A stretch of 64,000 nucleotides of DNA from Phycisphaerae bacterium (GTDB taxonomy: Bacteria > Planctomycetota > Phycisphaerae > Tepidisphaerales > Tepidisphaeraceae): the NCBI GenBank assembly GCA_030448225.1, contig JAUJNJ010000030.1:1-64000 (forward strand), given 5' to 3'. Below are positions 30,722 through 40,731 of this stretch, in pieces. Position 1 is the first letter of the stretch, and each line of letters begins with the position of its first letter. A program made the position numbers and the translations under genes. Below the pieces are notes generated by a model. The model did no database searches. It had not been told where the DNA came from and was given only the letters and a program-made list of their open reading frames with translations.

Positions 30722-32233
30722 TCAGGAGCCGCCGGGTGCCGGGGCGGGGGCCGGCGCGGGCGGGGTGGCGTCTGCGTCGGCGTTGCGCTTCGCGGCGCGG
30801 CGGGCCTTGCGGCCGGGCTTGGCGTCGGCCGCCGCGGCGGCGTTGTTCTTCTTTCTCTTCGGGTTCTGCTTCCACAGAGGTTCGACGTTCTTCGCGTCCC
30901 ACGCGTCGTACGCCGCCTTCAGGGCCGTCACCTTCTCCGGGTGCTGCGCCGCCAGGTCGGTGGCCTCGCCGGGGTCCTTCGACAGGTCGAACAGCGCCGG
31001 GGCGGTCAGGCCGCGGGCGGCGACGAGCTTCCAGTCGCCCGAGCGGATCGCCCACTGGTTGCCGAACCGCCAGTAGACGTGCTCGTGCGGGACGGCGGGC
31101 CGCTCGGCGGCGGGCGGGGCGGTGTTGGCCGTCTCGGCGCCGATGTACGGCAGCAGGTCGACGCCCTCCAGCGGCTTGTCGGCCGGGGCCGTCGCGCCGG
31201 CCAGGGCGAGGGCGGTGGCGTGGATGTCGAGTTGGATGACCGGCTGGTCGTACGTCTTGCCGGCCGGCACGCGGCCGGTCCAGCGGACGAAGAACGGCAC
31301 GCGCACGCCCCCCTCCAGCGTCTGCGCCTTGTACCCGCGCAGCGGCCGGTTATCCGACGCGTTGACCGGCGGGCCGCCGTTGTCGGAGACGTAGAAGACG
31401 ATCGTGTTCTCGTCCTGCCCGTTGGCGCGCAGGCGATCGAGGACGACGCCGACCGCGTCGTCGAGCGCGCTGGTCATGGCGGCGTACGTCTTGCGGTCGC
31501 CGGTGAGGTTCGGGAAGCGGTCGAGGTACTTCTGCGTCGCATGGAGCGGGCCGTGCACCGCGTTGAACGCGAGGTAGAGGAAGAACGGCTCGTCCCGCCC
31601 CCTCCGGCGGTCGAGGTAGGCGGCGGCCTCGCGGCCGAAGGCGTCGGTGAGGTAGGTCTCCTCGGCCGGCGCGGGCTCGGTGCCGCGCAGGATCGGCTGG
31701 GCCTTGGTGTCCCACTTCAGGTACGAGTGCGCGCCGCCGAGGAAGCCGAAGAACTCGTCGAACCCGCGCTTCTGCGGGTGGAAGTGCGGCGCGCTGCCGA
31801 GGTGCCACTTGCCGACGAGCGCCGTGGAGTAGCCGGCGGCCTTGAGGCGGTCGGCGAGCGTGGTCTCGGTCGTCGGCAGGCCGAGTTGCTCCTTGCTGAC
31901 GCCCGGCTGCGGGCCGGGGTTGAACTCGTGGCCGAACCGTTGCTGGTACCGCCCGGTCAGCAGGCCGGCCCGCGTCGGGCTGCAGTACGGCCCGGTGACG
32001 TAGCCGCTGGTGAAGCGGACGCCCTCCTTGGCGATCGAGTCGATGTGCGGGGTGGGGATGTCCTTGCACCCGTGGACGCCGAGGTCGCCGTACCCTTGGT
32101 CGTCGGCGACGATGATGAGGACGTTGGGCTTCGGCGCCGCGGCGTCGGCCGCCTGCGCGGCGGCGGCGGGCAGGAACAGTGCGACCGCCGGCGCGACCGC
32201 GCGGGCGAGCGTCTTGAGGAATCGCGTGCTCAC
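30722..32233 (-). CDS. Type I sulfatase, Lys/Ala/Pro-rich tail
   Basis: About 503 residues, unbroken. GTG start with GGAGG four to five bases before. A signal peptide covers the first 30. KPNVLIIVADDQGYGD is followed by YCSPTRAGLLTGR with Cys 84 as the formylglycine precursor, then ALVGKWHLGSAPHFHPQKRG, VFYVSDNGGPP and ALFDLSKDPGEATDLAAQHP. The last 60 residues are basic and Ala/Pro-rich (KPGRKARRAAKRNADAD), an unusual tail that could bind acidic polysaccharide; that is speculation. Same strand as the other two sulfatases, with a terminator between. Confidence 0.9.
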   Translation of the reverse strand: MSTRFLKTLARAVAPAVALFLPAAAAQAADAAAPKPNVLIIVADDQGYGDLGVHGCKDIPTPHIDSIAKEGVRFTSGYVTGPYCSPTRAGLLTGRYQQRFGHEFNPGPQPGVSKEQLGLPTTETTLADRLKAAGYSTALVGKWHLGSAPHFHPQKRGFDEFFGFLGGAHSYLKWDTKAQPILRGTEPAPAEETYLTDAFGREAAAYLDRRRGRDEPFFLYLAFNAVHGPLHATQKYLDRFPNLTGDRKTYAAMTSALDDAVGVVLDRLRANGQDENTIVFYVSDNGGPPVNASDNRPLRGYKAQTLEGGVRVPFFVRWTGRVPAGKTYDQPVIQLDIHATALALAGATAPADKPLEGVDLLPYIGAETANTAPPAAERPAVPHEHVYWRFGNQWAIRSGDWKLVAARGLTAPALFDLSKDPGEATDLAAQHPEKVTALKAAYDAWDAKNVEPLWKQNPKRKKNNAAAAADAKPGRKARRAAKRNADADATPPAPAPAPAPGGS

Positions 32234-32327
32234 AGGACCTCCGTGGACTTGGGTGATGCCGACATCGTCCGCCGACGCCGCGTCATACGCAACGCCGGAG
32301 GGGCGGCGATATTGCGGGGGGGAGAAA

Positions 32328-32586
32328 GTTGAACCACGGAGACACGGAGACACGGAGGTGGGGCAGAGGATCGAAGATTAGATTGGGGGGCTCACCCGTT
32401 CCGTTGCCGCAGCGCGTTGCGCACTCCATCTCCCCCGTACTCGGGGGAGATGGCGGGGGTGAAGGGCGAAGCCCAAGGATGAAGGATGAAGGCGGACGGA
32501 TGAAAAGGAGAGCGCTCCAGATCTTTTCATCCTTCATCCTTCATCCTTCCGCCTTCATCCTTCGATGCAGTGTCTCCGTGGTTCAA
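32328..32586. repeat. Nested inverted repeat: CACGGAG outer arms, two inner hairpins (copy 3)
   Basis: Outer arms: GTTGAACCACGGAGACACGG at 32329 onward and TGTCTCCGTGGTTCAA at 32571-32586. Inside: a perfect 12-bp hairpin CCATCTCCCCCG (32426-32437, loop TACT), which is the CTCTCCCC/GTAC type, and a long stem of GGATGAA units (32475-32508) pairing with TTCATCC units (about 32523-32562). Three repeat families are therefore nested here. The element lies between two divergent genes, so it may touch both promoters. Confidence 0.8.
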
Positions 32587-32707
32587 TTCCTCCGCCACGC
32601 CGAAGACCGCCGCTCGGTTGTCCTATCCGCTCACGCGAGCGGTTACAACTGAGGGCGGCAACGTTTCGCCCGTCGCGTCTCGCCCGCCGTTCGGATCGCG
32701 GAGGCCT

Positions 32708-35685
32708 ATGTCTCGTCGACTGCAGACCGTCCTCTCGTTGCTCGTTCTGATCGTGCTGCTCGTGCTGCTGCTCCTGCCGCGCGTCGGCCGCGCAGGGCAA
32801 CGCCGTGGCAACTCGACCGCCGCCGCGCGCCGGCCGGGGAGATGATCCGCCTGCCGGTCTCGGCGCGACACGCGGGTGTCGGCGGTCGGGGCGCGCCGCG
32901 ACGGGAACAACGGGGCGTCGCCGAAGCTGAAGCTCAAGAGCAACCAGGAGATGACGCTGCCCGACGTGGACGTGCGGCCGCTGAAGGGGGGGTTCGGGCG
33001 GCGACGCTCCACGTGCCTCGCGGCGAAGGAGATCCTGCACCGCGTGACGACGAGCAGCATCGCCGCGGAGTGGACCGAGGGGACGGGGACGAACTACGCG
33101 GTCGTAGGCGCGTCGACGTTCGCCCACGCGCGGCACCCGGACGGGCCCGTGGGCGCACGCCGGCGGCGACCTCACGGCGGTGACGCTGGGCGGGGGCGGG
33201 AGCGTGTGGGCGATGGCCGACGCGTTCCCGCCGGACGAGGCGGGGTGGCAGCGCTGCGGCCGTCGACCCGGCCGTCGTGGCGCGCGGGTGGCGGCGTCAG
33301 CGGCGGGTTCCTCGTCTTCGACGACACGGGCAGCGAGTGGACGCGCGACGGCGAGACGTTCGGACGTCCGCCCGTTCCCCAACCGCTTCGTCCACAGCAA
33401 GGACGGCAACGCCGCGTCCGCCCCGTACCTCGTCGTGACGCTCGGCGACGCCGACACGGAGCCCCCGGACGCCCCCGCCGACGTGCGCCCCGCGCGCCGG
33501 CCGACCTGCCGGCCGGCGAGCGCGAGTGAGCTGGGCCACGCCTCGCCGACGCGGGGCCGGCCGGCACCGTCGGGTTCGTCGTCACGATCGACGGCGTGCT
33601 TCCGCGCCGCGCTACCTCATCCCCTCGCGCGGCGGCGTCGCCCGGCGGGCGGGTGACGATGCACCTGCGCGACCTCGGCCTCACGGCCGGGCAAGCCGCG
33701 TGAAGGTCGGCGTGTCGGCCGTCGACGGGCGCGGGGAACGTCGGCCCGGCGGCCGAGGCGGAGGTGGTCGCTTCAAGCGCGGGTCGTGCCGCCGCTGCCG
33801 GGCGTGACGCCGGAGCCTTCAAGGCGGCCGGCGACGTTGCGCTGCCGCGGATCGGCGGGGCGGAGGTGGCGATCGTCGACGCTGGCTCGACAAGGTCCAG
33901 CCGGTCACGGGGAAGCTCGTCCCTCGCGCAGCCGCCAGAGTACCTCGCGGCCAACCATCTCTTGGACGCGTCGCGGAAGGTCCTGCGCCCACGCTGCGAG
34001 GAACGAGTTCGTGTCGTTCCGCGGTTGCGCGCGCGGTGAAGGACGTTACGCCGTGGCTCTCGTTCCAGGGGAAGGTGGACGCCGAGGACCGAGTTTTTTC
34101 GCTTCCGCCACGTCGCTACGCCGGACGGGCCGATGCTCGACCCCGTCCCGCCGCTCGCCGGCGCTTCAGCGTCCCCGCGGCCGACCAGGCGATCGACGGG
34201 CAGACGCACGCGATGCTCTGCGAGATCTACGTCGGGCATGACACGGCCGCGGGCGAGCGGCGGGGACGCTGATGCTCACCAGCGGCGGCGAGCGGCTGAC
34301 GATCGACGTGACGCTGACGGTGTGGACTTCACCCTCCCGGACTACCTGCGCTTCTTCCTTGAGCTCAACACCTACGGCCTGCCGCCGGAGACCGAGCGTG
34401 CATATTACCGTCTCGCCCACCGCCCACGCGGTGCTCAACCGCGTGCCGTACCAGCAGAACGGGCACGTCCCGCAGGGCAACGCGCCTATGTGGGACGGCA
34501 AGCGGCTCGACTTCGCCGCGTGGGACGCGCGCTTCGGCCCGCTCGACGGTTCCGCGTTCGCCGATTTGCCCCGCAAGAACGTGCCGCTCGAATTGTTCTA
34601 CCTCCCGCTCCACGAGAACTGGCCGACGCCGATCGAACCGAACTACAACGGCGACTACTGGGCCGACCGCGCGTTCCCCGCCGCCTACCGCGCCGCCTTC
34701 GTCGCGGCGACGCGCCGCGCCGAGCACTTCGCCGCCCGCGGCTGGAACGACACGCTCTTCCACGGCTTCCTCAACGGCAAGAACAACTCCAAGGGAGCGC
34801 GGCTGGTCGCGCGGGTCGTCGCCGTGGCTGCTCGACGAGCCTGCCCACTTCCAGGACTTCTGGGGCGCTCCGCTGGTTCGGCGAGGCGTTCCACGAGGGG
34901 TGAACGGGGAGAGCGCGAAGGTCAACCGGCGGCGGCAGCGGTGCCGCCGGCGGCCCGCGGATGATGTACCGCTGCGACATCTCGCGCCCGCAGTGGCAGC
35001 GCCAGTCGCTCGATCACGTGCTCGATTACAACGTCGTGTCCTCGCCGCCTTCCGCGAGTACGGCCGGCTCGTCCTCGACCGCAGCCGCGAGTTCGGGCAG
35101 ATCGTGATGGTCTACGGCTCCACCAGCGACCCGCGCGCGAGCAACATGCAGCCGGTCGGCTGGTGCCTCGACGCGTGGGCGAGCGCGCCGACGGCGTGCT
35201 GCCGTGGCAAACGGTCGGCACCGACGCGTCGTGGACGACCGCCGACCCGCCTCGCTCCTGTACCCCGGCCAGCCGGCGGGACGGGCCGATCCGGTGCCGT
35301 CGGCGCCTCAAGGCCTACCTCCGCGGCCAGCAGGACGTGGAGTACCTGACGATGCTGGCGCAACTGAAAAAGCAGTCGCCGACGGAGATCGACACGCGCT
35401 GCGCGACGTGCTGTCGATCCGCGGCGAGCCGCCGCGGCACCGGCTTCACCGGCGGCGAGGACGCGGGCATCGTCACCTACGACGCGGTTGCGCCCGCAGG
35501 ACGCGTGGGCGGCGCGCGCGCGTCGGCGAGGTGCTGTCGGCTCTACGCCCCCGAGCCCGAGCGGCGGATCGTCGACTTCCGCACGCCGCGCCGCGACCTG
35601 CCGCCGGCATGCCGGCGGGTACGTGACGGCCGGCGAGACGCCGCCGGTTCAGCGGGGCCGGTGGACGCCGGCGGTGCGGAAATGA
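32708..35685 (+). CDS. DUF4091-type (glycoside hydrolase 123-like) protein, very many indels
   Basis: The start MSRRLQTVLSLLVLIVLLVL is a signal anchor. Fragments in all frames fit one chain of about 990 residues; the clearest are LPDYLRFFLELNTYGLPPE, HVPQGNAPMWDGKRLDFAAW, FADLPRKNVPLELFYLPLHE, NYNGDYWADRAFPAAYRAAF, RGWNDTLFHGFLNGKNN and AYLRGQQDVEYLTMLAQLKK. The catalytic region of DUF4091 proteins has this look, related to GH123 N-acetylgalactosaminidases. The nearby sulfatases fit a role in degrading sulfated polysaccharide. More than twenty slips make this the most broken gene in the window. The TGA stop overlaps the next inverted repeat. Confidence 0.65.
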
Positions 35686-35857
35686 ACCACGGAGGACACG
35701 GAGAGCACGGAGGTGGGAAACAGACGAAGAGGAGGATGGACGATGGAGGAAGACGAAATTACGGCATCCGCGTCGTTCGCCTTCCTCCATCCGCCATCTT
35801 CCATCCTCGTCTTCTCCTCCGACCTCCGTGTCTCCGTGTCTCCGTGGTTCAATTCTT
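35681..35857. repeat. Nested inverted repeat: CACGGAG outer, ATGGAGGA inner (copy 4)
   Basis: Outer arms: TGAACCACGGAGGACACGG at 35683 onward and CCTCCGTGTCTCCGTGTCTC to 35857. Inner arms: GGAGGATGGACGATGGAGG (35731-35751) and CTTCCTCCATCCGCCATC and on (35780-35819). The TGA of the preceding gene is the first triplet. Confidence 0.8.
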
Positions 35858-35967
35858 CCGCCAGCCGCGAGACCTTCTAAGGGTTGTCCCGTGATCGCCT
35901 CATCCTGTTGGCGGCCGGCGAGAACGGCTGCTGACGGCGCGCGGTTCCCGCTAGCGTCGTCGTCCTC

Positions 35968-36233
35968 ATGACCCAACAGGCGATCGGCTGGGCGGCGTCG
36001 GCGGTGTTGCTGGCGACGATCGGCACGCAGATTTACCGGCAGTGGAAGATCGGGACGAGCCACGGCGTCTCGCGGTGGCTCTTCGTCGGGCAGTTCGTCG
36101 CCTCGGCCGGGTTCGCCGTCTACAGTGTGCCTGTGCGCGACGTCGTGTTCATCTTCACCAACTGCCTCATGGCCTCGGCGCGGTCGCGGGGTACGGCGTG
36201 GTGGTCTGGCACCGGCGGCAGGGTGGAAGGTAG
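35968..36233 (+). CDS. SemiSWEET/PQ-loop small transporter, one slip
   Basis: About 88 residues with three helices: IGWAASAVLLATIGTQIYRQ, SRWLFVGQFVASAGFAVYSV and VVFIFTNCLMAS, the last continuing as VAGYGVVVWHRRQGG after a slip near 36178. KIGTSHGVS between helices 1 and 2 is the usual PQ-loop connector. SemiSWEETs form homodimeric sugar pores. The frame is otherwise intact. Confidence 0.75.
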
Positions 36234-36307
36234 GGCGGCCCCGGCGTGACGCGAACCGATCCGGATGCCGCGATGCCGGTGCTCCCTGTACGAGCCGACC
36301 CCGACGA

Positions 36308-37290
36308 GTGACGCGCCCCCACCGACCGCCGGCCGCGCCGCCGCTCGTGCTGGCGACGGTCCTGTGGGGCTGCGGCTTCACGTGGGCGAAGGCGGCGGGC
36401 AGGGCGTGCACCGGGCCGTCGGCCTGCCGGACGGCCGATGCTCGGGCCGATCTTCATCCTCGCCTGCCGCTTCGCGATCGCCGGACTGGCCGTGCTGCTG
36501 ATCGTGCCTGCGTCCCGCCGGGGTGGACGCGGGCGAGCCGGCGGCGCGCGCGACCGGCGTGGGCCTGCTGCTGGCGGGCGGGCTCGTCGTGCAGCACCTC
36601 GGCCTCGACCGCACGAGCGAGGCGGTCGCGCGTTCCTCACGAGCCTCACGATCCTGTTCGTCCCCCTCATCCTGCTGGTCGTGTTCCTGTGCCGCCGGGC
36701 GCCGGTGCTGTGGCTCGGCGTCGTGCTCGCGACGGCCGGGATCTGGCCGATGACCGGGGCCGCGCCGACCGGCTTCAAGGTGGGCGAACTGCTCGGCCTC
36801 GCCTGCGCGGCCGCGTTCGCGGTCTACATCCTGGCGGTGAACGCCGCGTCGCGCGTCGAGAACGTGGCGGCTGACGGCGGGGCAGTTCGTCGTCACCTCG
36901 CTCGTCTGCGCCGTCGCCTGCCTGTTCGTTGAAGGCGGCCCCGCTCGCCTCGCCGGCGGGGGGGGCGCGCGTCCTCGCCGGCCCCGGCGTCGGGCTGAAC
37001 CTGATCCTGCTGAGCGTGTTCCCGACGTTCCGGCGTTCGTGCTGAACGTGTTCCAGCCGCGGCTCGACCCGACGCGCCTGCGCGCTGATCTACCTTTTTC
37101 GTCGAGCCGTCGTGGCCGCGGCGCACGCCTACTTCGCCCGCGACGCGGAGATCGGCCGACTCGCGCTGGCCGGAGCGGGACCGATCCTCGCGGCGAACGT
37201 GATGGTCGAAAGGCTATCGGCCCGGTCGAAGCGGCGGCGGGTGTGGGGTCCTCGGCTGGGTACAGCGCCTGTTCGCAATTCCGGTCGAAG
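36308..37290 (+). CDS. EamA/DMT-family transporter, several indels
   Basis: GTG start (VTRPHRPPAAPPLVLATVLW). The pattern LWGCGFTWAKAAG, MLGPIFILACRFAIAGLAVL, GLLLAGGLVVQHLGLDRTSE, AFLTSLTILFVPLILLVVFL and LGLACAAAFAVYILAVNAAS is the two-times-five-helix plan of EamA drug/metabolite transporters. The second half (VTSLVCAVACLFV, VGLNLILLSVFP, GAGPILAANVMVE) is in a different frame, and several slips lie between 36400 and 37190. The end is uncertain and probably lies at the edge of the following repeat. Confidence 0.75.
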
Positions 37291-37648
37291 GTGAACGCCA
37301 AGACGCCAAGACGCCAAGGTAGGAAGAGAGAGCGTTGTTGATAATTTGCGGACGCTGCGATTCTCGGTGACGGGTGGGCGAGATGTGATCATCGGGGCGT
37401 GCGTCCGACGCGTTGCAACCGCCGCGCCGCACTGGAGGGTGAGCCAATGTCGCGACTCACGTCCCGCACCAGGGACAATTTCAGCGAGATCCCCTCGAAC
37501 CCTCCCCCGAATACAGGGAGAGGGGACCGATGCAGCACATTTCAAACGGACGCGCTGGAACCCGTTACGCACGATCTACTGGCAATCTAAACCGGCTCTT
37601 TCTTCCTTCTCTTCTTCTTGGCGTCTTGGCGTCTTCGCGTTCACCTTC
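37287..37648. repeat. GCCAAGAC-type long inverted repeat with 300-base spacer
   Basis: Arms GAAGGTGAACGCCAAGACGC and on (37287-37318) and the complement CTTGGCGTCTTGGCGTCTTC and on (37617-37648) match over about 32 bases with one mismatch. Inside are degenerate CCCTCTCC/CAGGGAGAGGGG stretches near 37493-37525. Both arms overlap the presumed ends of the flanking genes. Confidence 0.75.
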
Positions 37649-38721
37649 AAAACGCACGGATCTCGCGGCCCTCAGCTCAGGTGTGTGTTCCGGCCGGTGG
37701 CTGAGGCCCAGGTCGAGGATCTGTTGGATCAGCGGCTCGTAGTGGACGCCGGCGGCCTCGCTTTCGGCGAAGTCCTCGCCGAACGCGAGTTGCGGGTTGG
37801 GGTTGGCCTCGAGCAGGTAGGGTTCGCCCTCGGGGTCAGGCGGAAGTCGAGCCGGGCGTAGCCGGTGAGGCCGAGGATGCGGTAGATGCGCTTGCAGAGC
37901 CGCGGCAGGTCGCGCTCGAGCGTCGGGCCCAGGCCGCCCGCCGCCCGCGAGGGGCTGCCCCAGCGCTTCTGGTAGACCGGGTCGAACTTCGCCTTGTTCG
38001 TCGCGATGATCGGCATGTCCTCGGGCGCCTTCGCGAACAGCAGCTCCCACACGGGGAACGTCCGCAGCCGGCTGTTGCCGATCACGCCGACGTACAGCTC
38101 GCGGCCGGGGATGTACTGCTCGGCGATCGCGTCGGTCTGCAGCGCCTCGTGCACGTAGCGCACGCGATCCCGCAGCCGCTCGTCGTCGTAGACGATCGAC
38201 GCCCGGGCGATGCCGATCGACCCCTCGACGTTCACCGATTTCACCAGCAGCGGGAACCCGAGCTTCTTCGGGCGGTGGATCGCCCGGCGGCGGTGGAAGA
38301 CCGCGAACGCGGGGACGTGGATGCGGTGGTAGGCCAGGATCTTCTTCGTCAGCGCCTTGTCGCGCGCGATCGTGAGCCCGCGCGGGTTGCAGCCGGTGTA
38401 GTGCTGGCCGATCAGCTCGAGGTAGCTGACGACGTGCTGGTCGAAGAAGTGGAAGCCGCGGAAGCCTTCCAGCAGGTTGAACGCGACGTCCGGCTTGAAC
38501 TCGGTGACCGCCTCGCGGATCAGCCCCAGGTCGTCGTCCAGCCCGAGCTTGCGGGGCTCGTGGCCCATGTTGTGGAGCGTCGCGTAGACGTCGTACTCCA
38601 TCTTCCACGGCGGGTTGCCGTCGTCGAAGGTCATCCCCTCGATGTCGTCCGGCGGCACGAGGTCGCCGTCCATCAGCATCAGGACGCGCATCGGCTTAGA
38701 TTTCGCTTTGCGTCGGCTCAT
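37565..38721 (-). CDS. ATP-grasp ligase, D-Ala-D-Ala-ligase-like
   Basis: About 355 residues plus a read-through tail. MRVLMLMDGDLVPPDDI starts a pre-ATP-grasp domain; DVAFNLLEGFRGFHFFDQHV is typical of D-Ala-D-Ala-ligase-like proteins. Then KKLGFPLLVKSVNVEGSIGI, the nucleotide-binding Lys region, ELYVGVIGNSRLRTFPVWEL, and the metal-binding end LDFRLTPEGEPYLLEANPNP. The substrate is unknown. One slip near 37840 moves the ANPNP part to another frame. The last residues (GEREDAKTPRRREG) are the repeat read as protein; the native stop is probably the TGA in GTGAACGC near 37643, in a shifted frame. A metallopeptidase gene follows upstream on the same strand. Confidence 0.85.
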
Positions 38722-38766
38722 CGCGTTGGACTCGGGGACGCTGGCATCATCGAAATGAAAGTCGTG

Positions 38767-38938
38767 TTAACCACGGAGACACGGAGACACGGAGAGAGGA
38801 GAAAGACGAGGATGGAGGATGGAGGGACGGAAGATGGAGGAAGATGAGGCGCGTCGCAGTCTCGAACGCCTTCCTCCATCCTCTATCTTCCATCCTCCAT
38901 TATCGCCTCCGCCTTCGCTCCGTGTCTCCGTGGTTCAA
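38767..38938. repeat. Nested inverted repeat: CACGGAG outer, ATGGAGGA inner (copy 5)
   Basis: Outer arms: TTAACCACGGAGACACGGAG and on (38767-38794) and CTCCGTGTCTCCGTGGTTCA (38918-38938). Inner arms: GAGGATGGAGGATGGAGGG and AGATGGAGGAAG (38809-38844) against CTTCCTCCATCCTCTATCTT and on (38870-38898). It lies between the ATP-grasp start and the metallopeptidase end. Confidence 0.8.
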
Positions 38939-38952
38939 TTCCTCTTCGCCGT

Positions 38953-40110
38953 TCACATCGCCACCCGGTGGTTGCCGTCGTGGAGCCAGTTCATCGTCTG
39001 GACGGTGACGAGGACCATCGTGTCGAGCTTCGTGCGCTCCGCCGGGCGCACGAGGCGCAGCCGCAGCTCGCGGCAGCGGTCGATGATGTCGTCGATCACC
39101 TGCTCGATCGTGTACTGGTACTCGCCGGTCCAGCGCGACACCATGCGGCGCAGCTCCGGCTTGATCTGCCGCAGGAAGCGGGCGGCCGACGGGCGGCGGC
39201 GGTACTTCGGGTCGTCGCTGAACAGGCGGCGCAAGTCGTTGTCGTGGAAGTCGGGGAACTCCTGCATGTAGTGCAATCGCTTCGCCTTGTAGTGCTCGCG
39301 GAGCGTCTGCTTCAACGACCGCAGCGGCCGCGACTGGCGGCGCGTGGTGATCGCGGGGGCCGCGCCTTCGAGCTCGGTCATCAGCTCGTCGACGTACTCG
39401 AGCTTGCGCATCGCGCCCCACCCCGCGTAGCGCTGCCGCCACCCGCTGCCCGGCCGCAGCCAGACGGCGAACGTCTCGGCGAAGTCCTCGGCCGGGTGGG
39501 CCTGCGCGTACCACATGTCGAGGTGGATCACGTAGCTCTTGCTGTACGGCTTGGGCTGGTAGTACTCGGGGTACGGCGCGGCGAAGCTGCCGAACAGCTC
39601 GCGGTAGCGCTTGCGGAAGTGCAGGCGGTAGGCGTTGTCCATCGCGTGGCCGACCTCGTGGCGGAGGATGCGCATGCACGAGGTTTCGGTGCCCCCCTCG
39701 CACTCGTACATCTGGCGGCGCTCCAGCGCCTTGAGCCGCGGGTGCGCGAGGTAGAACGGGATCGCGATCCCGGAGTGACCGTCGGGCGTGAAGAACTCGT
39801 TGGAGAGCCAGAAGTAGGGGCGGAACGCCAGCCCCTTGCGCGACAGCTCGGCGTGGACGCGGTCGACGTACCCCTCGAGTTCCGTCCCCTCGATCCGCAG
39901 GTCGAGGTCGGACAGCCGCAGGTCCATGAGCTGCTCGTCGGTGTACTCCGCCCACACCGGCTCGCGCGACGACCGGCGGCGACGGCGGCGCGCGGCGGGC
40001 GCGGCAGCGCGGGGCGCGCGCTTCACGGCCGGTTTCTTCGCGGCGGATCGTGTTCGGCGTGTGGGCACGGTGTCGCGCGAAACTCTAGCGGTGAACCGTA
40101 ACCGTAGCAA
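38953..40110 (-). CDS. Putative zinc-binding metallopeptidase (HExxH)
   Basis: 385 residues, unbroken. The N-terminal 50 are highly basic (RRRRRRSSRE) with no signal peptide. HEVGHAMD at residues 151-158 is the zinc and catalytic motif, and AEDFAETFAVWLRPG near 207-220 probably supplies the third ligand; these are the marks of the 'putative zinc-binding peptidase' group. The C-terminal half (YKAKRLHYMQEFPDFHDNDL, YTIEQVIDDIIDRCRELRLR) has no known motif. The gene directly precedes the ATP-grasp ligase on the same strand with only the nested repeat between, so the two may serve one pathway. Confidence 0.8.
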   Translation of the reverse strand: MLRLRFTARVSRDTVPTRRTRSAAKKPAVKRAPRAAAPAARRRRRRSSREPVWAEYTDEQLMDLRLSDLDLRIEGTELEGYVDRVHAELSRKGLAFRPYFWLSNEFFTPDGHSGIAIPFYLAHPRLKALERRQMYECEGGTETSCMRILRHEVGHAMDNAYRLHFRKRYRELFGSFAAPYPEYYQPKPYSKSYVIHLDMWYAQAHPAEDFAETFAVWLRPGSGWRQRYAGWGAMRKLEYVDELMTELEGAAPAITTRRQSRPLRSLKQTLREHYKAKRLHYMQEFPDFHDNDLRRLFSDDPKYRRRPSAARFLRQIKPELRRMVSRWTGEYQYTIEQVIDDIIDRCRELRLRLVRPAERTKLDTMVLVTVQTMNWLHDGNHRVAM

Positions 40111-40200
40111 CCGCCGCGAACTCGCGCGCCACGTTCTTTTGAAGGCGGCGACGCCGTTCGTTAAGATCTTGCTTCACACGTCTTCGGAAAGGGGTTCGGC

Positions 40201-40659
40201 ATGAACGCGTCGCGGCTGGATGACGATCGCCAAGCAGGAACTCGGGGCGAACGTGGCGGAGTACCGGGCAAGGAGAACCACAACCCGCGGATCATGGCGT
40301 ACCTGCACACGACCGGGAGTTGGTGGACGACCGACGAGACCGCGTGGTGTTCCGCCTTCGTGAACTGGGTGATGAAGAAGGCCGCCTTCGCCGGCACCGA
40401 CAGCGCGAGGGCCGCCAGTTGGGCACTACGGCACCGGGCTGTCGGTCCCGTGCTACGGGTGCATCGTCGTGCTGACGCCGGGGAAGGACCAGGCGACGAG
40501 CGGGCACGTCGGCTTCTGCACCGGCTGGGACAAGCAGGGCATCTACATCCTCGGCGGCAACCAAGGAGACGCGATCAGCGTGAAGCGGTTCCCGTGGGCG
40601 CGCGCCGCAGCGACGGCTACCGCTGGCCGATGATCATCTCCCGGAACATGACGGCGTGA
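40201..40659 (+). CDS. TIGR02594-family (NlpC/P60-CHAP-like) protein, indels
   Basis: Across frames: MTIAKQELGANVAEYR, ENHNPRIMAYLHTTGSWWTT, DETAWCSAFVNWVMKKAAF (catalytic Cys), YGCIVVLTPGKDQATSGHVG (catalytic His), IYILGGNQGDAISVKRFPW and GYRWPMIISRN. This is the TIGR02594 pattern, a cysteine-peptidase/amidase fold often in phage or secretion-linked wall enzymes. Start MNASRLDD at 40201 is likely out of frame with the first motif. Slips lie near 40215, 40270, 40425 and 40612. No phage genes are nearby. Confidence 0.75.
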   Translation: MNASRLDDDRQAGTRGERGGVPGKENHNPRIMAYLHTTGSWWTTDETAWCSAFVNWVMKKAAFAGTDSARAASWALRHRAVGPVLRVHRRADAGEGPGDERARRLLHRLGQAGHLHPRRQPRRRDQREAVPVGARRSDGYRWPMIISRNMTA

Positions 40660-40731
40660 CGCCGGAGGTGGTCCGACCGGCGTAACGGTCGCAGGACGGT
40701 CCGAAGGGGAAGGGCGTCGGCCGGTCGCCGA

